Shown here one piece after another: positions 40,389 to 49,868 of a DNA stretch of 64,000 nt (within the stretch, counting starts at the first letter, position 1; every line of letters starts with the position of its first letter). Origin of the DNA: Vibrio fluminensis (GTDB lineage Bacteria; Pseudomonadota; Gammaproteobacteria; Enterobacterales; Vibrionaceae). The notes under the pieces are model-generated. The model saw nothing but the letters and a program-made list of their open reading frames with translations. It searched no databases and was not told the DNA's origin. The stretch spans positions 1 to 64,000 of the forward strand of contig NZ_JADILO010000011.1 in the NCBI RefSeq assembly GCF_015278125.1, given 5' to 3'. The translations under genes were made by a program, and so were the position numbers.

Positions 40389-41792
40389 ATGAAACGCACT
40401 TTATTAGCAACAGCGATTGCCAGCTTAGGTCTATTCTCAGCAGTCTCAACTGCTGCAGAGAACGTTGATCTTATGATCACCGACGCTATGGTTCTAACCA
40501 TGAACCAAGACAAAACTGTTTATGAAAACGGTACTGTTGTAGTGAAAGACAACAAAATCATCGCCGTTGGTGATGAGTCTTTAGAGAAGCAATACAAAGC
40601 AGATAAAGTGTTAGACGTGGATGGCGATATCGTTATGCCAGGTCTTATCAACACTCACACTCACGTTTCAATGACCGTATTCCGCTCACTAGCGGACGAC
40701 GTGCCAGATCGCCTACACCGTTACATCTTCCCATTAGAAGCGAAGCTTGTATCACGTGATATGGTGCGCATCGGTGCAAACCTAGGTAACGTTGAAATGC
40801 TAAAAGGTGGTGTGACGACTTACGCTGACATGTACTACTTTGAAGACGAAGTAGCGAAAACCGTTGATAAGATTGGTATGCGTGCAATCCTTGGTGAAAC
40901 CATCATCAAATTCCCGGTAGCATCAGCGAAGAACGCAGAAGCGGGTATCGATTACACGCTTAAATTCATTGAAGAATACAAAGATCACCCACGCATCACA
41001 CCAGCATTTGCACCTCATGGTCCATACACGAACACCACAGAGATCCTGCAAAAAGTGGCGAAACTTTCGCTAGAGAAAGACGTACCAGTCATGATGCACC
41101 TAGCAGAATCAGACCGTGAGCAACAAGTGATCGCTGAACGTTCAAATGGTTTATCACCAGTGCAATACATGGAAAGTATTGGCGCACTAAACAAAAACCT
41201 AGTTGGCGCACACATGATCCTTGTGGATGATAAAGACATCGAGCTAGTGAAGAAATCTGATATGGGTGTGGCACATAACATGAGTGCGAACATCAAATCA
41301 GCAAAAGGTGTATCACCAGCATTGCAAATGTACGATGAAAACGTACGTATCGGTCTAGGTACTGATGGTCCTATGTCTGGCAACACACTGAGCACGATTG
41401 ATGAATTCAACCAAGTGGCAAAAGTGCACAAGCTAGTAAACAAAGACCGCGCAGCAATGCCACCAATCAAAGTGATCGATATGGCAACCATGGGTGCAGC
41501 AAAAGCACTACACATGGAAGACAAGATCGGCTCACTTGAAGCAGGCAAACTGGCTGACATCATTGTTATCGATACTAAAGCACCAAACATGGTGCCGGTT
41601 TACAACCCATACTCGGCACTAGTGTACTCAGCGAACTCTGCTAACGTTCGCCACTCTATCGTTGATGGTCAGCTAATCATGCAAGATCGTGAAATCCTAA
41701 CCGTAGACGAAGATCAAATCCGTAAGGAAGCACTAGAGTTTACCGAAGTGGTACGTGAAACCGTTATCGCATCAGGTGAAGTAGTTCAATAA
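40389..41792 (+). CDS. Exported amidohydrolase, MTA/SAH deaminase-like
   Basis: 467-residue metal-dependent hydrolase of the TRZ/ATZ group. Metal ligands are visible as INTHTHVSM (His-X-His near residues 70-76), HLAESDRE (near 240) and GLGTDGPMSGN (near 322-332); APHGPYT near 204 is typical of S-adenosylhomocysteine/methylthioadenosine or guanine-type deaminases. Unusually it starts with a good signal peptide (MKRTLLATAIASLGLFSAVSTAA, cleavage near 22), so it should act in the periplasm. The ATG at 40389 fits the signal peptide; the open frame begins at 40314. A PurR-like site upstream suggests a purine nucleoside substrate. Substrate not proven. Confidence 0.85.
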   Translation: MKRTLLATAIASLGLFSAVSTAAENVDLMITDAMVLTMNQDKTVYENGTVVVKDNKIIAVGDESLEKQYKADKVLDVDGDIVMPGLINTHTHVSMTVFRSLADDVPDRLHRYIFPLEAKLVSRDMVRIGANLGNVEMLKGGVTTYADMYYFEDEVAKTVDKIGMRAILGETIIKFPVASAKNAEAGIDYTLKFIEEYKDHPRITPAFAPHGPYTNTTEILQKVAKLSLEKDVPVMMHLAESDREQQVIAERSNGLSPVQYMESIGALNKNLVGAHMILVDDKDIELVKKSDMGVAHNMSANIKSAKGVSPALQMYDENVRIGLGTDGPMSGNTLSTIDEFNQVAKVHKLVNKDRAAMPPIKVIDMATMGAAKALHMEDKIGSLEAGKLADIIVIDTKAPNMVPVYNPYSALVYSANSANVRHSIVDGQLIMQDREILTVDEDQIRKEALEFTEVVRETVIASGEVVQ

Positions 41793-41814
41793 CACCTCTT
41801 CATCCTTGAATACG

Positions 41815-41843
41815 AAAATGCCCAGCAATTGCTGGGCATTTTT
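41815..41843 (+). terminator. Bidirectional terminator between the amidohydrolase gene and motX
   Basis: AAAATGCCCAGC and GCTGGGCATTTTT arms with a 4-base loop between two convergent genes; A-rich on one side and T-rich on the other. Confidence 0.85.
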
Positions 41844-41875
41844 CTAAATGCAGTTTTTGAAACTTTAGCGCAGAC

Positions 41876-42511
41876 TTACCAGAAGGTATCGCGGCGTTTC
41901 GCGCGAGCGATAATGTTATCTGGCATACGTAGCTCAAGGCCTTGCCTTAAGCGAGAAATTCGTTTGTGTTGACGTTGATCAGCCGTTACTGAATTATACA
42001 GCCAGCGGTAAGCATCTTCATAATCGAGCGGGCTGCCATAATCACGTAGCAGCAATTCTGCTAAGTGAATACGCGCATTCAAATTACCCATAGCCGCCGC
42101 CTCACGCAAGTAAGGGATCGCTCGCTCTTTATCCTGCTGTACTAATGTACCACGTGAGTAGTAACGACCAAGTTGCTCAAGAGCAGTCGGCAAACCTTGA
42201 TGGGCCGCGTTTTCCATGTAGTAGAGACCCAGTTCAACATCTTGCTCAACACACACGCCCCAAGCCAACATATCACCATACAAAAATTCGTAGGATGGTA
42301 GGCTAATACGGGTCGCGCGCGCGACAATGTCTTCTACCAGCTGGCAGTTGTCGGCTTTGACTCGTTCTAAATGTTTATTCTGTTCGATCAGTTTAATTAG
42401 TTCAGCTTCGGAATATATCGGCACTGGCGCCCCCACATCCGCTACGTTAGCGTAACTAAAGGTCGCACACAGTGACATCATCAACGAAGCTGCTACTGTT
42501 CGTAGCTTCAT
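41876..42511 (-). CDS. motX: Sodium-driven polar flagellar motor protein MotX
   Basis: Periplasmic component of the T ring that, with MotY, assembles the PomA/PomB sodium stator around the polar flagellum. 211 residues with a signal peptide (about 1-21, ending CATFSYA), Sel1-like repeats (YYMENAAHQGLPTALEQLGRYY, YLREAAAMGNLNARIHLAELLL, about 95-160), and a conserved C-terminus ending RDTFW. Preceded by a near-perfect sigma-28 promoter at 42590-42616 and not linked to other motility genes, the usual situation in vibrios. Confidence 0.95.
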   Translation of the reverse strand: MKLRTVAASLMMSLCATFSYANVADVGAPVPIYSEAELIKLIEQNKHLERVKADNCQLVEDIVARATRISLPSYEFLYGDMLAWGVCVEQDVELGLYYMENAAHQGLPTALEQLGRYYSRGTLVQQDKERAIPYLREAAAMGNLNARIHLAELLLRDYGSPLDYEDAYRWLYNSVTADQRQHKRISRLRQGLELRMPDNIIARAKRRDTFW

Positions 42512-42589
42512 ACCTGCACTATACCTGCACTATTGTTGAGTTCGATGCCTACCCTACCCAAATAATAGGCAGAATTAGTCTCGATAACT

Positions 42590-42616
42590 TTATCGGCAAC
42601 GTTCAAAAACTCTTTA
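42590..42616 (-). promoter_or_regulatory. Sigma-28 (FliA) promoter of motX
   Basis: Minus strand TAAAGAGT, 11 bp spacer, then GCCGATAA: the -35 differs at two positions from TAAAGTTT, the -10 and spacing match the flagellar sigma-28 consensus exactly. It lies about 80 bp upstream of the motX start. Confidence 0.9.
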
Positions 42617-42724
42617 GACAAAAATTGCCCTCAGTTGGCAATAGTTTGCCACAAGCCGTTGAAAAATTCAGCAAGCCTTGCCGTCTCTCACCTAAGCACA
42701 CCAAAAGACAAAAAGTACAGGTGT

Positions 42725-42753
42725 AAAAAAGCCGACTTTAAAGTCGGCTTTTA
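42725..42753 (-). terminator. Terminator of purA
   Basis: AAAAAAGCCGACTTT and AAAGTCGGCTTTT arms with almost no loop; good T-tract on the minus strand, downstream of purA. Confidence 0.85.
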
Positions 42754-42804
42754 TCAAACTGTGTAACTCACTCGCTGCATTCAGCGACAAAGTTCTGTTT
42801 CGAA

Positions 42805-44145
<1,341 letters not shown>

Positions 44146-44155
44146 TTAAAAAAGG

Positions 44156-44184
44156 ATTCTAGCACCGAATCACACTTCTTGCAG
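44156..44184 (-). promoter_or_regulatory. purA promoter
   Basis: Minus strand -35 CTGCAA (44179-44184), 17 bp spacer, extended -10 TGCTAGAAT (hexamer 44156-44161), about 32 bp upstream of the ATG. No PurR-like palindrome was seen here, in contrast to 40306-40317. Confidence 0.6.
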
Positions 44185-44232
44185 TCATTTTTTAATCATA
44201 GCGACTTAATCGAGTTATCGTCGAATATCACG

Positions 44233-44265
44233 TAATAAAAGGCTAAGCAGTGTCAGCCACTTAGC
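44233..44265 (-). terminator. Probable terminator after the isoaspartyl peptidase gene
   Basis: Minus strand GCTAAG...CTTAGC arms with further partial pairing, followed by CCTTTTATTA. It would end the sugar/peptidase transcript before purA. Confidence 0.55.
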
Positions 44266-44287
44266 TCACTAGTGGTTAAACTGCCTA

Positions 44288-45262
44288 TTATTCAGCATAA
44301 ATTTTCACTTGGAACAAACCGTTAGCGTCGATACTAGCGCGATACATACCGGTTGAGTTCATGGCAAAATGTACCTTCCCTAAGGCATCGACACCAATCA
44401 CCCCACCTTCACCACCAATTTGCTTAAGTTCGCCATGAGTCACGTTTTCACATGCGACGGAAACATCTTCTTGCAAGTAACGCATGCGCGCCGCGATATC
44501 CGCAGTCACAGCCTTACGCAAGAAACACTCGCCAACACCAGTAGCAGAAAGCGCCACATTACCGTTCTCGGCAAATGTCCCTGCTCCGATAATCGGTGAG
44601 TCGCCGACGCGGCCATAACGTTTATTGGTAATCCCGCCAGTACTGGTGGCTGCCGCTAGGTTGCCCAATTGGTCTAACGCCACTGCGCCTACCGTGCCGT
44701 GTTTCTCATCATCTGGATAGCTGACTTGTGAGTAATCCGCTTCCGAAAGCGCGACTCCGCCTTGCTCTTTGATCGCCATTAATTGGTCATAACGACGGTC
44801 AGTAAAGAAGTAATCTTGCTCAGTAAAGTCATAACCGCGGCTAAAAGCGAACTCTTCTGCGCCCTCACCAAACAAAAGCACATGCTGGCTATGCAGCATC
44901 ACGTCATAAGCGAGGGCAATCGGGTTTTTAATATGACGCACACAAGCAACCGCACCAGCCTCACTGTTGCGCCCATCCATAATGCTGGCATCCATTTCCA
45001 CCATTTCTTTGTAGGTCAGTACCGATCCTTTACCTGCATTAAAATGAGGGGAGTCTTCTAGCACTTTAACTGCGGCAACGACCGCATCCACTGCCAAACC
45101 ACCTTGAGTTAAAATAGCGTGCCCTGCTTTAACCGCATTAGCCAAATCTTGCTCGATTGCCGCTTGTAATTCGGCACTCATATGCTCAGGTAAAATCGTG
45201 CCCGCACCACCGTGAATGGCAATCGCATATGGAAAGGAAGATTCAGAATGGGTAATAGACAT
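44288..45262 (-). CDS. Isoaspartyl peptidase / type III L-asparaginase (plant-type, Ntn hydrolase)
   Basis: 324-residue precursor of an N-terminal nucleophile hydrolase, which cleaves itself before the catalytic Thr. That residue is Thr190 in KHGTVGAVALD. Other family marks: AIHGGAG at 16-22, FNAGKGSVLT (near 74-83), MDASIMDGR (near 90-98), and STGGITNKRYGRVGDSPIIGAGT-type substrate loop (near 207-229). The family hydrolyses isoaspartyl dipeptides and asparagine. No signal peptide, so cytoplasmic. It is last in the leftward PTS-GH32-rpiR run, 89 bp after the regulator, with a hairpin between, so its link to sugar use is uncertain. Confidence 0.9.
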   Translation of the reverse strand: MSITHSESSFPYAIAIHGGAGTILPEHMSAELQAAIEQDLANAVKAGHAILTQGGLAVDAVVAAVKVLEDSPHFNAGKGSVLTYKEMVEMDASIMDGRNSEAGAVACVRHIKNPIALAYDVMLHSQHVLLFGEGAEEFAFSRGYDFTEQDYFFTDRRYDQLMAIKEQGGVALSEADYSQVSYPDDEKHGTVGAVALDQLGNLAAATSTGGITNKRYGRVGDSPIIGAGTFAENGNVALSATGVGECFLRKAVTADIAARMRYLQEDVSVACENVTHGELKQIGGEGGVIGVDALGKVHFAMNSTGMYRASIDANGLFQVKIYAE

Positions 45263-45316
45263 AGTGGATACTCTTACAAGGGTGCAGTTGGCTTAGTCTA
45301 CTTGAACTAAATACAA

Positions 45317-45341
45317 AACGAGAGCCAATTTGGCTCTCGTT
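45317..45341 (-). terminator. Hairpin after the rpiR-type gene, possible terminator or attenuator
   Basis: A perfect 25-base inverted repeat, AACGAGAGCCAA and TTGGCTCTCGTT, followed on the minus strand by TTGTATTTAG. The T-tract is short, so read-through into the peptidase gene is likely. Confidence 0.6.
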
Positions 45342-45351
45342 ACATTTGCGA

Positions 45352-46242
45352 TTAGCGATGCAGTAAAGCAACCGCTTTGGTGGTTTTCTCAAGGTTATCT
45401 TCCACCACTTGGGGGATCTTACTCGCGATAGTCGCGTAAAGACTATCAATCATCGCAAGCTTCACTAAACGAGCAATGCCATTTTTGCCCAATAATGGCT
45501 CAGGAGAAGCTGGCGCATACAACGGATAGTTCGACAGTTGGGATAACTCGGCGTGATAGTTATTGGTAATCGAAATAACTTTCGCCCCTGATTGCTTCGC
45601 TAAACGCACCGCGTCCATTAAATCGACTGTTTGCCCTGAGTGAGACACCACCAAAACGACATCTTTGTCAGTCAACACACTTGCAGACATGAGCATCAAA
45701 TGTCGATCTTTCGGCACATTCGCTCGAATGCCAAAACGCAATAACTTGTGCTGGAAATCCTCACAAATAATCGTCGAACCACCTACAGCATAAAGCTCAA
45801 TATTTTGTGCGTTGATAATGGCATCCGCGGCTGCGCTTACCATATTAGCATCAACAAAATTAAGGATCTCTTGCAGAGCATTTATCGAGTTCTGCAAAAC
45901 CTTCGTCACGATCTGATCACACGAATCATCTGGCAAAAGTTGCTCACTTGGCGCATAAGTTTCTGAATCTTGGTGCGCATTTAGCGCATCTTTCAGCTGT
46001 TTAAAACCGCTAAAGCCAAGCTTTTTAGAAACTTTAACCACCAGTGCCGTAGATACACCAAGGCGCTCAGCCACTTCATTAATTGAAACAGACTTATTGA
46101 GAAAGTGCGGTTTGAGAAAATTCTCAGCAATTGATTGCTCAGTACGCGTTAGCGATGGCAATCTCATTCGAATATTGGGAATTACTTGGTTAATATCCAC
46201 CGACAATATCATTCCATGTGAGGCAATCGCTTTATTATACAT
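45352..46242 (-). CDS. MurR/RpiR-family sugar-phosphate-sensing regulator
   Basis: 296 residues: N-terminal HTH_6 domain (SINEVAERLGVSTALVVKVSKKLGF, about 53-77) and C-terminal SIS domain (LVVSHSGQTVDLMDAVRLA near 203-221) that binds phosphosugars. Same family as AlsR and RpiR of E. coli, which control allose and ribose-phosphate genes. It replaces the LacI-type ScrR expected beside a sucrose PTS. Likely controls the divergent promoters at 49154-49425. Forty bases after the GH32 gene. Confidence 0.88.
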   Translation of the reverse strand: MYNKAIASHGMILSVDINQVIPNIRMRLPSLTRTEQSIAENFLKPHFLNKSVSINEVAERLGVSTALVVKVSKKLGFSGFKQLKDALNAHQDSETYAPSEQLLPDDSCDQIVTKVLQNSINALQEILNFVDANMVSAAADAIINAQNIELYAVGGSTIICEDFQHKLLRFGIRANVPKDRHLMLMSASVLTDKDVVLVVSHSGQTVDLMDAVRLAKQSGAKVISITNNYHAELSQLSNYPLYAPASPEPLLGKNGIARLVKLAMIDSLYATIASKIPQVVEDNLEKTTKAVALLHR

Positions 46243-46282
46243 AGACTCCCTTAGTTCGTCATGAAGAGGCCCTAAAGGCCAC

Positions 46283-47716
46283 TTATAGGTTGTGCGCTAA
46301 TTGCCAGAAAGTTGCCGAAACTTCTTGTTTGCTGCTGAGCTTAAAGCCTCTATTCGCTTCAACACCAAAACCTTGACCAAAGAAACGTGAGCTAGAAACA
46401 CCCTCACCTGCGTTGATAAACACCTCTAGACTTGAGTGATCACGCAATAATTGCAGCGATTCAACACGCCCATGCCATTCGATACTCTGCCACTGCTGCG
46501 TTTTAAGATTACGACGCACAGTACGTAAACCCATGGCATCCACTTCAATCCGTAAATCATCCGCCACTTCAATGGTCAATTCTTTACCCAGCAAATCATG
46601 CAACTGCAGTTCTGCAGACAGTCCGATGAAACACGTTGATAACCCATTGAATGCCTGCTCTGAATGACGCATTTGACTGATTTCTGCCACTGGCGTTTGC
46701 CTGATTCTTCCGTTAACTAAATGCAACTCACGTGGACAGGTCATCTGATGGATCCACCCATGCGCGATGGTTGGCTGGTAAGCTTCATACTCGTCAGGCT
46801 TGCCCATCCAACCAAACAGAATACGGCGACCATTTTGGTCAGCAAATGTCTGTGGCGCATAGAAATCAAAGCCATGATCCATCAAGACGCCTTCTTGATG
46901 CTTAAATTGCGCAGTTTGGTAATCAAAATCCCCGAGATGATAAGTGACATCAAACGTTTCCACTTTCTGACCATCGCGCTCAAGCCAATTTTTCGGGCAA
47001 GAGATCAGTACATGGCGATTTGCCAGCGGAAACAGATCTGGGCACTCCAACATAAAATCATCACTTTGATGACCATTAAGTCCATGACCAAAGACTTCAC
47101 CTAGCCAGTGCCATTGCTGTAAATCATCCGACACATAAGCGAGAACTTTACCCTGATAATTAAGGTCTTCGGCTCCCAATACCATGTAGTAACGTTCTTG
47201 GTGTTGCCACACTTTAGGATCGCGTACATGACCGCTGTAACCCTCTGGAAGTGGCAACACAATGCCTTTCTTCTCTACTTGTTTACCTGCTTCATAAGTC
47301 GCTCGGCACTGATAAGCGGTGCGACCGCCTTGAGTAAATTTGACATTACCGGTATAGAACAGCTCCAGCTGTTTGCCATTAACCAAGCCCGAACCTGAAT
47401 AACAGCCGTGTGTCTCATAATCTTGAGTGGGTGCCAGTGCCAACGGCTGATGCTGCCAATGAAGTAAATCTTTGCTGGTCGCATGCCCCCAAGCCTTTGC
47501 GCCATGCTTGCAAGCCTTTGGGTTCCATTGATAAAACAGGTGATACTCACCATTGAAATAAGACAATCCGTTCGGATCATTCAGTAAGCCGAACTGAGGA
47601 GCAAAGTGCCAAACAGGACGATATGGGTCTTGAACTTGGTTAGCAGCATGGTTTAGCGCATGCGCTAAAACATCATTAAAATAAAGTTGGTCAGCCAGGG
47701 TGTGAGTATTTTTCAT
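46283..47716 (-). CDS. GH32 beta-fructofuranosidase-type hydrolase (sucrose-6-phosphate hydrolase-like)
   Basis: 477-residue cytoplasmic enzyme expected to split a phosphorylated disaccharide delivered by the adjacent PTS. All three GH32 catalytic motifs are present: nucleophile Asp47 in GLLNDPNG, the transition-state Asp in HVRDPKVW (near 165), and the acid/base Glu in LECPDLF (near 225). A C-terminal beta-sandwich follows. The ATG at 47716 follows GGAG at 7 bp; the frame extends to 47749. Closest in name to ScrB, but the pathway neighbours (AlsE-like, RpiB-like) are not those of a sucrose operon. Confidence 0.88.
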   Translation of the reverse strand: MKNTHTLADQLYFNDVLAHALNHAANQVQDPYRPVWHFAPQFGLLNDPNGLSYFNGEYHLFYQWNPKACKHGAKAWGHATSKDLLHWQHQPLALAPTQDYETHGCYSGSGLVNGKQLELFYTGNVKFTQGGRTAYQCRATYEAGKQVEKKGIVLPLPEGYSGHVRDPKVWQHQERYYMVLGAEDLNYQGKVLAYVSDDLQQWHWLGEVFGHGLNGHQSDDFMLECPDLFPLANRHVLISCPKNWLERDGQKVETFDVTYHLGDFDYQTAQFKHQEGVLMDHGFDFYAPQTFADQNGRRILFGWMGKPDEYEAYQPTIAHGWIHQMTCPRELHLVNGRIRQTPVAEISQMRHSEQAFNGLSTCFIGLSAELQLHDLLGKELTIEVADDLRIEVDAMGLRTVRRNLKTQQWQSIEWHGRVESLQLLRDHSSLEVFINAGEGVSSSRFFGQGFGVEANRGFKLSSKQEVSATFWQLAHNL

Positions 47717-47758
47717 CGGAACTCCAAGCCCCCTGCTTTGAGGGGGCAAGTTTGAGGA

Positions 47759-49153
47759 TTATTTTTCTTCCAGCATCTTATCTGAGAAGCCCATGGTGTA
47801 AGTAAGAGCAAACGCAACGCTACAACTTACCGCATGTACTAAGAAGTAAGACATCAACTGACCATCGAGGTACAGCAAGGTACCAGGAATAACCGTAACC
47901 GCCATGCCGCTTGCTGCGAGACCTAAGATTTGTGCAGTAAAACCACCCAGTGCACCACCCACTAATGCGAACACAAACGGACGGTAGTAACGTAAGTTCA
48001 CACCAAAGATAGCTGGCTCAATAATGCCGAGAAAAGCTGAAACTGTTGATGGGAAACATAATGCTTTGAGCTTCTTGCTGTTCGTTTTCATCCCAACAGC
48101 AAGACACGCCGCACCTTGAGCTGAAATCGCACCAGTGATCAGGGCATTAAATACGTTGCTGCCTTCATTCGCTAGTAATTGAATCTCAAGCAAGTTAAAT
48201 ACATGGTGAACACCAGTAATAACAATCAGATCCCATACAAAGCCAATAACTAGACCACTCAAGCCAAATGGTAAATCTAGTAGGTATTTGGTTGCATCAA
48301 CCATCGCAACTTCAACCACATGGAATAATGGACCGACTGCCAGTAGTGAAACCGCACTCATTACAAGTAGAGTTAAAAATGGAGTCATCACCAAATCAAA
48401 TGCTTCAGGCATGAAAGCACGAATGCGACGTTCGAGTTTGGCACTTAGGAAGCCAGCAATAAACGCAGGGATGACTGAACCTTGGTAACCGACAACAGGG
48501 ATAAAGCCAAAAAATAGTAGTGGTTGCGCATCACCAAAACCTACAGCCCATGCATTTGGTAGGGCTGGCGAAACCAACATCAATCCCAATACCAAACCAA
48601 TCAGTGGCGTACCACCAAATACTCGGCTTGCTGACCATGCCACCATTGCAGGTAAAAAGATAAACGCCGTATCGGTAAGAATTTGAGTATAAAGGATAAA
48701 GTTTGGCGAAATAGATTCTGGTGTCAGACCAAACAGAGCCAACACCTCAGGTCGAGTCACTAAACCACGTAAACCCATAAAGAGACCGGTGGCAACCAGT
48801 GCTGGAATAAGTGGGACGAACACGTCACTGAACGTACGAATTGCACGTTGTAAAGCAGTTCCTTGCTTCGCTGAAACCTCTTTCATCTCTGCCTTACTCG
48901 ACATCGAAAGATCTAAGTTTTCAAACGCTTCAAATACACGGTTTACCGTACCTGTACCAAAAATAATTTGGTACTGACCACTGTTAAAGAATGCTCCTTT
49001 AACCTTCTCCGTATCTTCAATACGCTTCTTATCAATTTTTTCTTCGTCAGCCACCATGACACGTAAGCGTGTAGCACAGTGTGCAACTGACACAATATTC
49101 TCTTTTCCGCCGAGTGAGCCAACCAACTCTTCAGCAATCATTGTGTAAGACAT
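47759..49153 (-). CDS. PTS transporter EIIBC, sucrose/trehalose (glucose superfamily) type
   Basis: Inner membrane sugar permease and phosphotransfer protein, 464 residues. The N-terminal EIIB domain has the phosphorylated Cys26 in HCATRLRV. The EIIC domain has about ten membrane spans and the motifs VITGVHHVFNLLE (near 313-325) and FLGIIEPAIFGVNLRYYRPF (near 373-392). No EIIA is encoded nearby, so it probably takes phosphate from the general EIIA-Glc, as ScrA and TreB do. First gene of the leftward unit; its stop is 42 bp from the GH32 start. Confidence 0.92.
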   Translation of the reverse strand: MSYTMIAEELVGSLGGKENIVSVAHCATRLRVMVADEEKIDKKRIEDTEKVKGAFFNSGQYQIIFGTGTVNRVFEAFENLDLSMSSKAEMKEVSAKQGTALQRAIRTFSDVFVPLIPALVATGLFMGLRGLVTRPEVLALFGLTPESISPNFILYTQILTDTAFIFLPAMVAWSASRVFGGTPLIGLVLGLMLVSPALPNAWAVGFGDAQPLLFFGFIPVVGYQGSVIPAFIAGFLSAKLERRIRAFMPEAFDLVMTPFLTLLVMSAVSLLAVGPLFHVVEVAMVDATKYLLDLPFGLSGLVIGFVWDLIVITGVHHVFNLLEIQLLANEGSNVFNALITGAISAQGAACLAVGMKTNSKKLKALCFPSTVSAFLGIIEPAIFGVNLRYYRPFVFALVGGALGGFTAQILGLAASGMAVTVIPGTLLYLDGQLMSYFLVHAVSCSVAFALTYTMGFSDKMLEEK

Positions 49154-49249
49154 ATCAGAACCTGTAGCACGTTATTTTTGGGTGGGTTATCTGTTATTTA
49201 AGCTATCAATAATTATCCAGCCCAACGTTGCACCAGATCACAATTACAA

Positions 49250-49380
49250 ACCTTTCGTGAATTTTTTATTTTGGTGAACTTTTTTGTGAATTTTTAAATC
49301 ATTTAAATACAACAACTTAAAATAAATACACTCATAAGCTGTACTCACCTATGTTTACAAACGTAAAATTTATCGTAAAC
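49250..49380. promoter_or_regulatory. Divergent regulatory region of the sugar cluster
   Basis: AT-rich region between the EIIBC gene and the rpiB-like gene. It holds three GTGAA direct repeats (49257, 49274, 49286), a dyad GTTTAC-N16-GTAAAC (49353-49380) close to the rightward gene, and a TGTGATCT half-site (minus strand, near 49234-49243) that could be part of a CRP site. Factor assignments are inference. Confidence 0.45.
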
Positions 49381-49425
49381 TTTAAATCAATTCCTTCAGG
49401 TTACATTGATTAGAGAAACTCAGTT

Positions 49426-49866
49426 ATGAAAATTGCAATTGGTTGCGATCACGTTGGTATCGAACACAAAGATCTAGTTATCAAACACTTACAAGAAAAG
49501 GGAATCGAAGTAGAAGATTTCGGTACTCATTCTTCTGAGCGTACAGACTACCCACAATATGGCTTAGCGGTAGCGCAAGCTGTACAAAATCAGCATGCTG
49601 ACTTAGGTCTTCTGATTTGTGGTACTGGTGTTGGTATTTCACTAGCCGCCAATAAAGTAAAAGGCATTCGAGCAGTCGTCTGTAGCGACCCTTACACCGC
49701 GCAACTTTCTAAGCAACATAACAACACCAACATTCTTGCTTTTGGTTCACGCGTAGTCGGCATTGAACTGGCGAAGATGATCATCGATAGCTGGTTGGGT
49801 GCAGAATTTGAAGGTGGTCGTCACCAAAACCGTGTCGAGCAAATTGCTGCGATTGAGGAGGCGTAG
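49426..49866 (+). CDS. RpiB/LacAB-family sugar-phosphate isomerase (allose-6-phosphate/ribose-5-phosphate type)
   Basis: 146-residue aldose-ketose isomerase. MKIAIGCDHVGIEHK and the catalytic Cys65 in LICGTGVGISLAANKVKGIRA are conserved. E. coli RpiB/AlsB interconverts ribose-5-P with ribulose-5-P and allose-6-P with allulose-6-P. Being coupled to an AlsE-like epimerase (2 bp between stop and next start) points to the allose-6-P reaction or a related ketohexose route here. Confidence 0.9.
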   Translation: MKIAIGCDHVGIEHKDLVIKHLQEKGIEVEDFGTHSSERTDYPQYGLAVAQAVQNQHADLGLLICGTGVGISLAANKVKGIRAVVCSDPYTAQLSKQHNNTNILAFGSRVVGIELAKMIIDSWLGAEFEGGRHQNRVEQIAAIEEA

Positions 49867-49868
49867 AT

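Noticed and set aside
42472..42726. 84-residue plus-strand frame upstream of purA's terminator
   Set aside because: It overlaps the motX start and its sigma-28 promoter and ends at the purA terminator; no family resemblance.
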